The notes beneath the pieces are model-generated. The model was given only the letters and a program-made list of their open reading frames with translations. It had not been told where the DNA came from and did no database searches. 64,000 nt of DNA, taken from JAPPLB01 sp965218555. Its GTDB lineage: Bacteria > Acidobacteriota > Terriglobia > Bryobacterales > UBA6623. This document shows positions 1 through 10,030 of this stretch, piece after piece; position 1 is the stretch's first letter; every line of letters starts with the position of its first letter. The stretch lies in contig OZ244625.1 in the NCBI GenBank assembly GCA_965218555.1, positions 4,402,001 through 4,466,000 on the forward strand, written 5' to 3'. The translations under genes and the position numbers were made by a program.

Positions 1-58
1 CGGCAAGGCCCTCAACAACAGCAGGGCCGAATGCCGTTGCTATGATCCCCTTTAGGCC

Positions 59-2194
<2,136 letters not shown>

Positions 2195-2426
2195 TCCAAT
2201 AGGGCGAGGACAAAGCGATTAACGATGAGTTCGGCAAGGCCGAAGAAGACCTCGAAGCTCGCAAGGCCAGCTTGATACCGACTCGATCCACCGTCCCTCC
2301 GCTGGCAACATTTGCGCCCATGGCAACGTCGAGATGCGCCGGCAGGAACAGTGCCGATTCGACAAGGGCTGGGCTTGATATACTTGAGGTTGCCCGTTCA
2401 CCCTCCGCTTGTCGAGGAGATTCCTT

Positions 2427-4010
2427 ATGAAGACTGAGAAGCGCAGGCTACTGCTGATCGTGCCGGCTGCCGTTCTGGTCTGTTCGCTGCTAGGAGGGGT
2501 GTTCGGCTCGCACGTGGTAGTGGCTTCGGCGGCGTCCGAGGGTGATGTTGCTGATTCGATCAAACGTTTCACGGACGTGCTCGACGTCGTCGAACAGAAC
2601 TATGCCGACCAGATCGATTCGGAGAGGGCGATTTTCAGCGGAGCGATTCCCAATCTGCTGCACACTCTGGACCCGCACTCGCAGTTCTTCGATCCAGATT
2701 CATTCCGGCAGTTGCGCGACGAGCAAAAGGGGCAGTACGCGGGTGTTGGGATGCAGATCGCGCCCCGCAACGGAAATACGGTTGTTGTCGCTCCGTTTCC
2801 GAAGACACCGGCTTATAAGGCGGGTCTGCGGCCGGGAGACGTGATCGCCGAGGTCGACGGCGAAGCGATGGACGGTCTGAACGTCGGCGAGGTGGCAAAG
2901 CGGTTGCGCGGCCCAGCGGGAACGCAAGTGAAAATCGGCGTCGTTCGTCGGGGTGTCGACGACATTTTGAACTTCGAGGTAACGCGCGCTTCGATCCCCT
3001 ACCCCAGCATCTCGTCATCGTTCTTCATCAAGCCGGGAATCGGTTTTATCCGGATCGACCGTTTTAATGAAACCACCGGCAAAGAACTCGATAAAGCCCT
3101 CGCTGATTTCCTAAGGGAGGGCTTGAAGGGGCTGATTCTCGACCTCCGAAAAAATCGCGGCGGCTTGCTGAGCGAGGGCGTCTACGTTTCCGATAAGTTC
3201 TTGGAGCGGGGTAAAACGATTGTCTCCCACTACGGACGATCCTCCCCCGAGCGGAAATACAAAGCCAAGCGCGGTAATGGAGGCGAAGTTTTCCCCATGG
3301 TGGTGATGGTCGATTGTGATTCCGCCTCCGCGTCGGAGATCGTCGCGGGTGCTCTGCAGGACCATGACCGGGCTCTGATCGTGGGGACGCCGACATTTGG
3401 CAAGGGCCTCGTCCAAACGGTATATCCGATGGGGAGAACGGCCGGGCTCGCTCTCACGACTGCGCGCTACTACACGCCGAGCGGCCGGTTGATTCAACGT
3501 AGCTATGATGACGTGTCCTTATGGAAATACTATTCCGATCCGTGCAGCGACCAATATGAGCCCAGGACGGACGAAGTTAAGCTGACCGACCAAGGCCGGC
3601 GCGTCTACGGTGGCGGCGGGATTACCCCCGACGTGCGGATTGCGGAAAGCAAACTCAACGAGTTTCAGATCACGCTCTGGCGTTCGTACTCACTGCAGAC
3701 ATTCGCGCAGGAATACACGCTCCAGCATCCCAACCTCGAACCGAATTGGGAAGCAACGAACGCGGTTCTCGAGGAGTTCCGGCAATTTCTCTACCGCGAG
3801 AAGGTCGAGTTCACCGAAGCGGACTTTTCCGAGAACGCCGACTATATCAAGCGCACTCTCAAGCGCGAGGTCTACGTATCGGCCTACGATCTGCACGAAG
3901 GCGAGTACGTCAAGCACACGCTCGATCCGGATGTCCAGAAAGCCCTCGATCTGTTACCCGACGCGAAGGAGCTTCTCGAGTCATCCGGGCGCGTCATCGC
4001 GCAACGATAA
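2427..4010 (+). CDS. S41 family C-terminal processing peptidase (CtpA-like)
   Basis: Carboxyl-terminal processing serine protease, 527 residues, exported to the periplasm or anchored by its N-terminal hydrophobic segment (about residues 8-25, LLLIVPAAVLVCSLLGGVFG). A PDZ domain around residues 110-185 contains GVGMQIAPRNG and AGLRPGDVIAEVDG. The S41 core follows, with GFIRIDRFNE, LILDLRKNRGG, the serine-containing DCDSASASEIV and the lysine in TFGKGLVQ, giving the Ser/Lys dyad known for the family. A C-terminal helical extension of about 130 residues follows the catalytic domain. The start is the ATG at 2427, eight bases behind GAGGAG; an upstream TTG in frame lacks such a site. Likely role is quality control or maturation of envelope proteins. 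Substrate unknown. Confidence 0.93.
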   Translation: MKTEKRRLLLIVPAAVLVCSLLGGVFGSHVVVASAASEGDVADSIKRFTDVLDVVEQNYADQIDSERAIFSGAIPNLLHTLDPHSQFFDPDSFRQLRDEQKGQYAGVGMQIAPRNGNTVVVAPFPKTPAYKAGLRPGDVIAEVDGEAMDGLNVGEVAKRLRGPAGTQVKIGVVRRGVDDILNFEVTRASIPYPSISSSFFIKPGIGFIRIDRFNETTGKELDKALADFLREGLKGLILDLRKNRGGLLSEGVYVSDKFLERGKTIVSHYGRSSPERKYKAKRGNGGEVFPMVVMVDCDSASASEIVAGALQDHDRALIVGTPTFGKGLVQTVYPMGRTAGLALTTARYYTPSGRLIQRSYDDVSLWKYYSDPCSDQYEPRTDEVKLTDQGRRVYGGGGITPDVRIAESKLNEFQITLWRSYSLQTFAQEYTLQHPNLEPNWEATNAVLEEFRQFLYREKVEFTEADFSENADYIKRTLKREVYVSAYDLHEGEYVKHTLDPDVQKALDLLPDAKELLESSGRVIAQR

Positions 4011-4034
4011 GCCGCCGGAAGCGGTGGGTCGCGA

Positions 4035-5225
4035 CTACGTCTCGTAAGGGCCTGCCGGCGAGTGGTGCCGGCTCCCAAACACCATATCCGAATAGTTGCC
4101 TTCGGGAACCGGCTCGCCCGGCGGCATGGTGTAACGTTCGACTACGTCCTCATCCAGCTCGATCCCCAGCCCGGGTCCCTGGGGCATAGCGATCTCGCCG
4201 TCGACAACGACGAGCTGATCGACGAGCAGCTCGTCGATGAACGGATTTCCTGTCTGGTCGACTTCGACGCAAATCGCGTTCGGCAGCGAGGCCACGACAT
4301 GCATGTTGCCAACCAGCGCGACCGCGTCGCTCCAGGTGTGCGGTGCGACTCGCAATCCCGCCTGAACGGCCAGTTCACCGATTCGTCGTGACTCGCTGAT
4401 TCCTCCGGCGCGGCAGCAATCCGGCTGAACAATATGCACCATGCCACGATCGATGAGCTCGCGAAAGCCCTGTAATCCGAACTCGTTCTCGCCGGCCGCC
4501 AAGGGAATAGCGCCCAACGCGGGCTTCAGCGCCAGGTAGTTGTCCACATCCTCCGGCAGGAACGGCTCTTCCAGCCAGAAGATGTCGGTTTCTTCGAACG
4601 CAGGGATCATGCGCCGCGCCTGCTCGAGTGAGTAGCGTCCGTTGCCATCGACGTGCAAGCGAGCTTTGCCCGCCAGTGCTTTGCGGAAGATGCGCAGTGC
4701 TTCCGAGTCGTATTCGTAGTTGCGGCCGAGGCGCGTCTTCATGGCGCGGAAACCGTTCGCGAGATGCCGTTTGGCTTCTTCACCGAGATCCCTGGGATCA
4801 TCCTTCCAAAGCAGTCCGCTTGCATAAGTACGAACCGAATCCCGTTGTGCTCCGAGAATTTGATAGAGGGGCTTGCCTTCCGCTTTACCGAGCAGATCCC
4901 AGAGGGCCATGTCGATTCCGCCCAATGCCGAGATCGCTGCTCCTTTTCTGCCATACCAGCGCGTCGCGCCGTACATGCGTTGCCAGAGCTTCTCGACCTC
5001 GCGCGGATCCTCTCCGATGAGAAAGTCGCGGAGTTGGTCTTCTATGATGGTCCGCACGAGATCCGGGTGAGAGTAAACCGAACCGAGACCAACGTCGCCC
5101 GTATCGCACTCGACGCGAACAAGACAGGTCAACCGTCCTGTACACCGCCCGCCCGCAAAATTGAATGCTTGGTCCTCGGGATACACAAACCGCAGCGCTG
5201 TTACTCGGACACTACGAATCTTCAT
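4035..5225 (-). CDS. Enolase-superfamily sugar acid dehydratase/racemase (mandelate racemase-like)
   Basis: A 396-residue member of the mandelate racemase/muconate lactonising branch of the enolase superfamily (COG4948). Catalytic residues line up with mandelate racemase numbering: K163-T-R165 in MKTRLG, metal ligands D193 (HVDGN), E219 (WLEEP) and E246 (AGENE), and the D269/H296 dyad (QPD and APHTW). The second lysine of the KxK motif is arginine here, which argues for a dehydratase rather than a racemase. The start is the ATG at 5223-5225 giving MKIRSVRV; an in-frame extension upstream is low-complexity and not family-like. It is divergent from the sialidase-like gene at 5443 across 217 bases, so the two may share control and a carbohydrate pathway (inference). 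Exact substrate cannot be read from sequence; acid sugars are the family norm. Confidence 0.85.
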   Translation of the reverse strand: MKIRSVRVTALRFVYPEDQAFNFAGGRCTGRLTCLVRVECDTGDVGLGSVYSHPDLVRTIIEDQLRDFLIGEDPREVEKLWQRMYGATRWYGRKGAAISALGGIDMALWDLLGKAEGKPLYQILGAQRDSVRTYASGLLWKDDPRDLGEEAKRHLANGFRAMKTRLGRNYEYDSEALRIFRKALAGKARLHVDGNGRYSLEQARRMIPAFEETDIFWLEEPFLPEDVDNYLALKPALGAIPLAAGENEFGLQGFRELIDRGMVHIVQPDCCRAGGISESRRIGELAVQAGLRVAPHTWSDAVALVGNMHVVASLPNAICVEVDQTGNPFIDELLVDQLVVVDGEIAMPQGPGLGIELDEDVVERYTMPPGEPVPEGNYSDMVFGSRHHSPAGPYET

Positions 5226-5442
5226 CGCGAGACAGGAGTGTACCAGACACCGCTGCGCGGACTTTGGCTCAACACGTGGCGGGAATCCAGGCCAGGCGAG
5301 GCCAGGCGACAGCCCTCTTGGAGAGAGCAGGCCGGTTCCCGTGGGCAAGGACTTCATGGCGGGACGCTTCATCAGCTTCATGGCCGCATTGCCGAACAAC
5401 GTGGCGAGCCGCCATTTGGTTCCCTAGAATAGAGGCATCTTG

Positions 5443-6672
5443 ATGAACCGGCGTGACTTTCTACGGACGGGGACGCTCGCGTTGGCCGGGTCCGGCCTGA
5501 GCGCAACGGACGGAAGCAAGCCACTGAAAATCCCGTTCAAAGGAGACATGTTCCAGCGCGACGACGGCCGGCTCGTTCTGGCCGGGCGTGGTTTGGTCTA
5601 TGCGGTTTCTGATGACGGGGGACAGCGCTGGTCACAGCCCCGGGAGGTGTTGGACTCGTCATTTCCGGGCAAAGGCCGGCCCGTCAAAAGCGACTCCCAT
5701 GTGCTCGGTTTGATTCGCTTGCGGTCGGGCCGGGTGGGGCTCTGCTACGGACGTTGGCAGCAGGTCAACAACGACCGCCGCCAGGAGATGTTCTTCCGGA
5801 CGTCGGTGGACGGAGGACGCAGTTGGTCGGCTGAGACCAGCGTGACGCCGCTGCCCGGCGACGACCTCTACGCTTTCCATGGCAGCTTGACACAGCTTTC
5901 CAACGGCCGACTGATCCTACCGGCCTACACGAGCTTTTCGCACAACTATGTAGGGCGGCCGAAGGGAATTGGGCATACCTGGCTGCCGGAGTACTACGCT
6001 ACGCACATGCTCTATTCCGACGATGAGGGCGAGACGTGGGATGCGACGGGCGCGCTCTTCCACTGGAAGGACAAAGGCCACGGCGGTTCTGCGCCTTGCG
6101 GTGAGGCTTGCGTCGCTGAGACAGGTGACGGACGCCTGATGATGCTGGCTCGCTCGACCAACATGCGCGTTTTACGGAGTTATTCGAGCGATGACGGCGC
6201 AAGGTGGACGATGGTCGAGATGACCGACCTCAACAACTCGAATGCGCCCGTTCGCTTGGCGCGGATTCCGTCGACTGGTGATCTGTTGATCGTGTGGAAT
6301 CAGGTGACGGCCAAGGAGCACCGCGACGGCTACGGACACAGCCGCCTGTCGACGGCGATCTCGCAAGACTCGGGCCGGTCGTGGCGGTACTTCAAGACTC
6401 TTGAGCTTTCGCCCGGAATAGATGACAGCCGCCGCGTCGAAGATACGGAGCCGCCGCGCTACGTGCGCACGGGGTCAAACACATCGCCCGGCACGGTGCC
6501 GAACAATCCGATCAAGGGGTACATCCGCGCATCGTATCCAAACCTGCACTTTTTTGGAGATAAGGTCTACATTGACCACGACCATTGGTTCCGGCCGAGC
6601 CTGTGGTCGAGCGAGAAGCGGGATGAGTATCAGAAATTGCACGTGCTGCCGGTGGACTGGCTGTATTCGTGA
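5443..6672 (+). CDS. Tat-exported BNR-repeat sialidase-like protein
   Basis: A six-bladed propeller protein of 409 residues related to exo-alpha-sialidases. It begins with a twin-arginine signal (NRRDFLRTG then a short hydrophobic stretch), so export in folded form is expected. At least five Asp-box type repeats are visible: SDDGGQRW, SVDGGRSW, SDDEGETW, SSDDGARW and SQDSGRSW. The ATG at 5443 is preferred over the adjacent TTG at 5440 because it starts directly at the Tat motif. It is about 40 per cent like its downstream neighbour by eye and also resembles the pseudogene at 46143, so this is a paralogous family in the genome. True sialidase activity is not certain: many BNR proteins act on other glycans, and the arginine triad was not verified. 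Confidence 0.85.
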   Translation: MNRRDFLRTGTLALAGSGLSATDGSKPLKIPFKGDMFQRDDGRLVLAGRGLVYAVSDDGGQRWSQPREVLDSSFPGKGRPVKSDSHVLGLIRLRSGRVGLCYGRWQQVNNDRRQEMFFRTSVDGGRSWSAETSVTPLPGDDLYAFHGSLTQLSNGRLILPAYTSFSHNYVGRPKGIGHTWLPEYYATHMLYSDDEGETWDATGALFHWKDKGHGGSAPCGEACVAETGDGRLMMLARSTNMRVLRSYSSDDGARWTMVEMTDLNNSNAPVRLARIPSTGDLLIVWNQVTAKEHRDGYGHSRLSTAISQDSGRSWRYFKTLELSPGIDDSRRVEDTEPPRYVRTGSNTSPGTVPNNPIKGYIRASYPNLHFFGDKVYIDHDHWFRPSLWSSEKRDEYQKLHVLPVDWLYS

Positions 6673-6928
6673 CCGACATGACCCTCCTTGAGAAGTGTGG
6701 TGCGCTGTTGCAGCGGGTTTCTCTGTGGCTGGGGCTTGCGTTCTTGTTCGTAGCGGCCAGAGCCAAAGCGCGGCAAGAAGGTGGATCGTCGTCCGTGGAA
6801 AACCAACGACCCCGAGTTGGACGACCGAGAAAAAAGCGAGGCTCCGAGCCGTGGAGCATTCGCTTGTACAGGTTCATCACGAACATCGGATCAGCTAAAG
6901 GAGAGCCGGAATCCTTGACGGAGGCGGC

Positions 6929-8242
6929 ATGGGGATGAACGAACCCCGCACAGAACGCTTCCTCGAATACCCGCCGCAAAAAGGTGGGCTTGTCGAGCTG
7001 AAGGACGGCCGGTTGATGGGCATCATCCGGGGGATGCTGAAGTTCTATTCCGAGGACCGCGGCATCACGTGGAGTGAGCCGGAGCCCGTGCTCGACAACG
7101 GCGAGCAGATCATCGCGGAAGCCGATCCGGTAGGCGTGCTGCGGCTGCAATCGGGCGCGATCGGTATCACGAGTTATCGGCCTGTCCGGGAAGATGAGTT
7201 GCCGGACCGGGGCCGTGCGACGGCCCGCCGTCTTCGTCAACAACCACAACGCGGTCTCTTCTTTCGCAAGTCGTATGACGAGGGAGAGACGTGGACGCCC
7301 GAAGTGCTCGTCGCAGCGCCGGGCATCGTCCGCTGGTACGCGCTGAATGACACGATGATTCAGCTCAGCAGCGGCCGCTTGCTGTGGCCGTGCTACGGAA
7401 GCAGCCGCGCGGCGGAGCTGCATCCCAAGCCTCTGGTCGAAGGGCAGGAGCGGGGCATCGGCCATCTGTGGAGCCCGGAGAACGTTTCGCCGGGCAAGTT
7501 CTTCTACTCCGACGATGAAGGCCAAACGTGGCAGGCGAGTGACGGCGATCTGATGCTGTGGATCGACCAGGGCTACGGCAACCTCGACTCGATGCATGAA
7601 CCGACTGCCGCTGAGACGAAAGACGGCCGCATCCTGTGCCTGGCCCGCTGCGCGCAGATGCGCGCCGTCCAAACCTTCTCTGACGACAGCGGGGTGCACT
7701 GGACGCTCCCGGAGCTGAGCGAGCTCAACTCGGCGAACGCGCCCACCCGCGTGAGGCGCATTCCGTCCACCGGCGATTTGATGGTGGTGTGGAATCAGGT
7801 GACAGCCCAGGAACACCGCGAGGCTTGGGGACGATGCCGGCTGTCCGCCGCGATTTCGACGAACGGCGGCCGAACCTGGATGAACTTCCGCAACATCCAC
7901 GTCAGCCCCGGCATGGACGAGTCACCGCGCGTTTCCGATCCGGAACCGCCGCAGTTTGTGCGGCCGGGTTCGGCGATCAAGCCATTCGACCCGATTCCCG
8001 ACAACCCGATCGGCGGACGGCTGCGCGCTTCGTATCCAAACTTCTGGATCTTCGGTGAAGAAGTGTTCATCGAGCATGACTATTGGTACCGGGTCGATCC
8101 GTGGGGGACGTACCGGGTGCCCGACAAGTGGAAGCACCTGACGAAAGACCGAAACCGGCGGACGTCTACGGGGCATCTGCTGAGTTCGCTCCCGCGGCGG
8201 CTGCACATTCTTCCTTTGAAATGGTTCTACGAGGAGACGTGA
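6929..8242 (+). CDS. BNR-repeat sialidase-like protein, no signal peptide
   Basis: Second sialidase-like propeller, 437 residues, a paralogue of the gene before it. Asp boxes visible are SEDRGITW, SYDEGETW, SDDEGQTW, SDDSGVHW and STNGGRTW. Shared stretches with the neighbour include RIPSTGDL, VWNQVTA, LRASYPN and the PGMDES/PGIDDS region near the end. Unlike the neighbour and the copy at 39367, it has no N-terminal export signal: the protein opens directly into the first propeller strand. A GGAGG lies at 6920-6924, four bases before the ATG at 6929 and ten before a second ATG at 6935, so the start could be either. The 256 bases before it hold a short hydrophobic reading frame from about 6678 that might be a decayed signal region; this is inference. 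Confidence 0.82.
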   Translation: MGMNEPRTERFLEYPPQKGGLVELKDGRLMGIIRGMLKFYSEDRGITWSEPEPVLDNGEQIIAEADPVGVLRLQSGAIGITSYRPVREDELPDRGRATARRLRQQPQRGLFFRKSYDEGETWTPEVLVAAPGIVRWYALNDTMIQLSSGRLLWPCYGSSRAAELHPKPLVEGQERGIGHLWSPENVSPGKFFYSDDEGQTWQASDGDLMLWIDQGYGNLDSMHEPTAAETKDGRILCLARCAQMRAVQTFSDDSGVHWTLPELSELNSANAPTRVRRIPSTGDLMVVWNQVTAQEHREAWGRCRLSAAISTNGGRTWMNFRNIHVSPGMDESPRVSDPEPPQFVRPGSAIKPFDPIPDNPIGGRLRASYPNFWIFGEEVFIEHDYWYRVDPWGTYRVPDKWKHLTKDRNRRTSTGHLLSSLPRRLHILPLKWFYEET

Positions 8243-8343
8243 CCTCGCGGGGCCTCACTCGAGCAGTTCGGAACCTCACCCATGCCCATCAGCTTTGCCA
8301 AGCGGCTTCCTGGTCCTCGATGCGCTCCCTGTGGACGGCGCCT

Positions 8344-8370
8344 CGTCAGGTGGCGAGAAATGCAGGTTAG
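8344..8370. repeat. Right-end fragment of the dispersed 184-bp repeat
   Basis: The 27 bases here match the right end of the element at 29995-30178 (gtcaggtggNgagaaatgcag core) with a few changes. No left end or body was found upstream, so this is a solo or decayed end. The last bases overlap the TAA stop codon (8367-8369 on the plus strand) of the minus-strand CBM9-like gene, so the element end supplies that stop. Confidence 0.6.
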
Positions 8371-9185
8371 CGGTCGTACTTGATGTAGGGCTTGAGGACG
8401 AACTCGACGATCCCGAAACGCTCGGGGTCATGGAAGCCGTACTCGACACGGGTGGGTGACCAGGCCAGCCACTGCAGGCCTGCAGTGAGCTTTTTGATTT
8501 CGGCCTGGATGGTCTTCTTCTCTGCCTCTCCGGATGCGGTGAGTTTTCTCCGGAGGGCGGCGACCTCGCGGCCGACGGGGGCGCCGCTCGGACGCTCGAT
8601 GCGGTAAAGTCCGACTCGCCATTTATCGCCGACGTTGGGTTTACGCTGCACGCCCCCTTCTCGCAGCGATGTCCACGGAATGGCGATCTCGACGGTCCAG
8701 CCGGCGGTGTGCTTGCCCACCGCGGTGCGGAGGCCCTCGATGTCCCATGTGATAGCTTCGTTGGCCGAGACGCCGCGTTGGGGGATCAACAGGTCAACGA
8801 CGACATTGTGAGGGCTGACTTCGAGTTCGGGGTAGTTCTTGCCATCGCCGTCAGGATCGAGGAAGACCTCGACGACCTCCTGTTCCCAGAGCCGGCTGTC
8901 GCGCTTGTACATCGTGCTCCAAGGCGTCGGGTCGATGCAGGCGAAGGCCACGTAGAGGTTGCGGTCGTCCCATGCGACGGCGGCTTCGGTGGGTGCGGCA
9001 CTGTTTTGGTCGGCTTGGCGAATGTTGATGAAGCGGCCGACGCGCGGGAGCCCGGCCCAGGTGAACTCCGAGAGGTTGCCGTCGATCCGGATGGGGTCGA
9101 GGGTGCGGCCGGCTTGGTAGGTCGGGACCGTGTGCTGGGCGGCCAGGGGGATGCTGAGGACAACAGCGAGAGCTAGGCGCAGCAT
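8367..9185 (-). CDS. Secreted carbohydrate-binding family 9-like protein
   Basis: A 272-residue protein with an N-terminal signal peptide (LRLALAVVLSIPLAAQ) followed by a CBM9-like fold of the kind found in xylanases and in stand-alone sugar-binding or cytochrome-associated domains. Visible family features are IDGNLSEFTWAGLPRVG near the N-terminus, AAVAWDDRNLYVAFACID, VVEVFLDPDGDG, ELEVSPHNVVVDLL and AGWTVEIAIPW. It is convergent with the sialidase-like gene at 6929 and 20 bases downstream of the batE-like gene on the same strand. Its place beside sialidase-like genes suggests polysaccharide binding outside the cytoplasm, which is inference. The stop codon lies in a repeat end. The start is the ATG at 9183-9185, directly followed by the signal peptide. 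Confidence 0.82.
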   Translation of the reverse strand: MLRLALAVVLSIPLAAQHTVPTYQAGRTLDPIRIDGNLSEFTWAGLPRVGRFINIRQADQNSAAPTEAAVAWDDRNLYVAFACIDPTPWSTMYKRDSRLWEQEVVEVFLDPDGDGKNYPELEVSPHNVVVDLLIPQRGVSANEAITWDIEGLRTAVGKHTAGWTVEIAIPWTSLREGGVQRKPNVGDKWRVGLYRIERPSGAPVGREVAALRRKLTASGEAEKKTIQAEIKKLTAGLQWLAWSPTRVEYGFHDPERFGIVEFVLKPYIKYDR

Positions 9186-9205
9186 GTGTACAGCTTACCT
9201 GAGCG

Positions 9206-10030
9206 CTAGAGTCCGATGAGGGAAGCGCTGTCGGCGGGAATCCAGCACTGCCGGCCGTCGGGCAGTTCGATGTGGTTCCACTCGTTGCGAGCTTCGAGGA
9301 GGACGAACTCGGTGCCGGCGTGGAGAGGGTCCTTGAAAACGGATTCGTAGGATTGGCCGTCCCCGGTTCGGGCGATGACCTGCGGCGCGATGAGGACACC
9401 TGCCTGCCGCGACGCCTGCGTGGTGGATTCGACGGCGAGCGAGCCCAAGAAGAGAATCGTGAGTCCGCCGAACAGGCCGAGCGCCCAACCGGGAGACCAC
9501 TTCGGACGGAAGAGCCGAAGGGCGGCGAGTCCCCAGAACAGCAGAGAAAGGACGCCGAAGAGCATCGAGCGCGTCCCCGGCTGGATGTCGTAGTGCCAGA
9601 AGAGAAGGGTACGCATGACCTTGGCGCTCTGGCCCTCCTCGAAAGTGTCTTGGCGGGCTTCGCGGGCGGTGCGCAGGTTACGTGCGAGGTTGCGGTCGCC
9701 GGGGATGTATTGCTCAGCACGGCGGTAGTTGAGAATGGCTCGGCCGATGTCGTTCATCCGAAAGTAGGCATTGCCGATGTTGTAGAACAGCATGCCGTTG
9801 CGGACACCACCCTCCAGGACGATACGGTCGAAGCGCAGAACGGCTCGGCGATAGAGGTCTTGCGACTCGACCGGATTGACGTTGGCCGTCTCATTGGCTT
9901 GACGGAAGAGTTGGTTGGCTTCGGTGAAGAGTTCTCGGGTTTGTTGTTCGCTGAGCTGGGCATGGAGAGTGGAGATAGCCCAGCTAAGAGCCAGCGCTGT
10001 TGTCAATGACAGGAGCATGGGAATTCTCAT
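9206..10030 (-). CDS. batE: BatE-like TPR/SH3 membrane protein of the aerotolerance operon
   Basis: Last gene of the Bat operon, 274 residues. A signal peptide (MRIPMLLSLTTALALSW) leads into tetratricopeptide-type helices (NQLFRQANE, AVLRFDRIV, GMLFYNIGNAYFRMND, AILNYRRAEQYIPGD). Two transmembrane segments follow (MLFGVLSLLFWGLAALRLF and WALGLFGGLTILFLGSLAV), and the C-terminus looks like a bacterial SH3 domain (EFVLLEARNEWNHIELPDG, CWIPADSASLIGL). This arrangement is that of BatE in Bacteroides and Leptospira Bat clusters. The start at 10028-10030 overlaps the stop of batD in an ATGA, indicating translational coupling. A longer upstream frame would overlap batD and has no family similarity. 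It probably helps assemble the VWA proteins BatA and BatB at the membrane (inference from the operon). Confidence 0.82.
   Translation of the reverse strand: MRIPMLLSLTTALALSWAISTLHAQLSEQQTRELFTEANQLFRQANETANVNPVESQDLYRRAVLRFDRIVLEGGVRNGMLFYNIGNAYFRMNDIGRAILNYRRAEQYIPGDRNLARNLRTAREARQDTFEEGQSAKVMRTLLFWHYDIQPGTRSMLFGVLSLLFWGLAALRLFRPKWSPGWALGLFGGLTILFLGSLAVESTTQASRQAGVLIAPQVIARTGDGQSYESVFKDPLHAGTEFVLLEARNEWNHIELPDGRQCWIPADSASLIGL

Noticed and set aside
6512..7900. 462-codon minus-strand frame over the sialidase genes
   Set aside because: Spans the gap and the 5' part of a real gene; Asp-box codons on the plus strand account for it.
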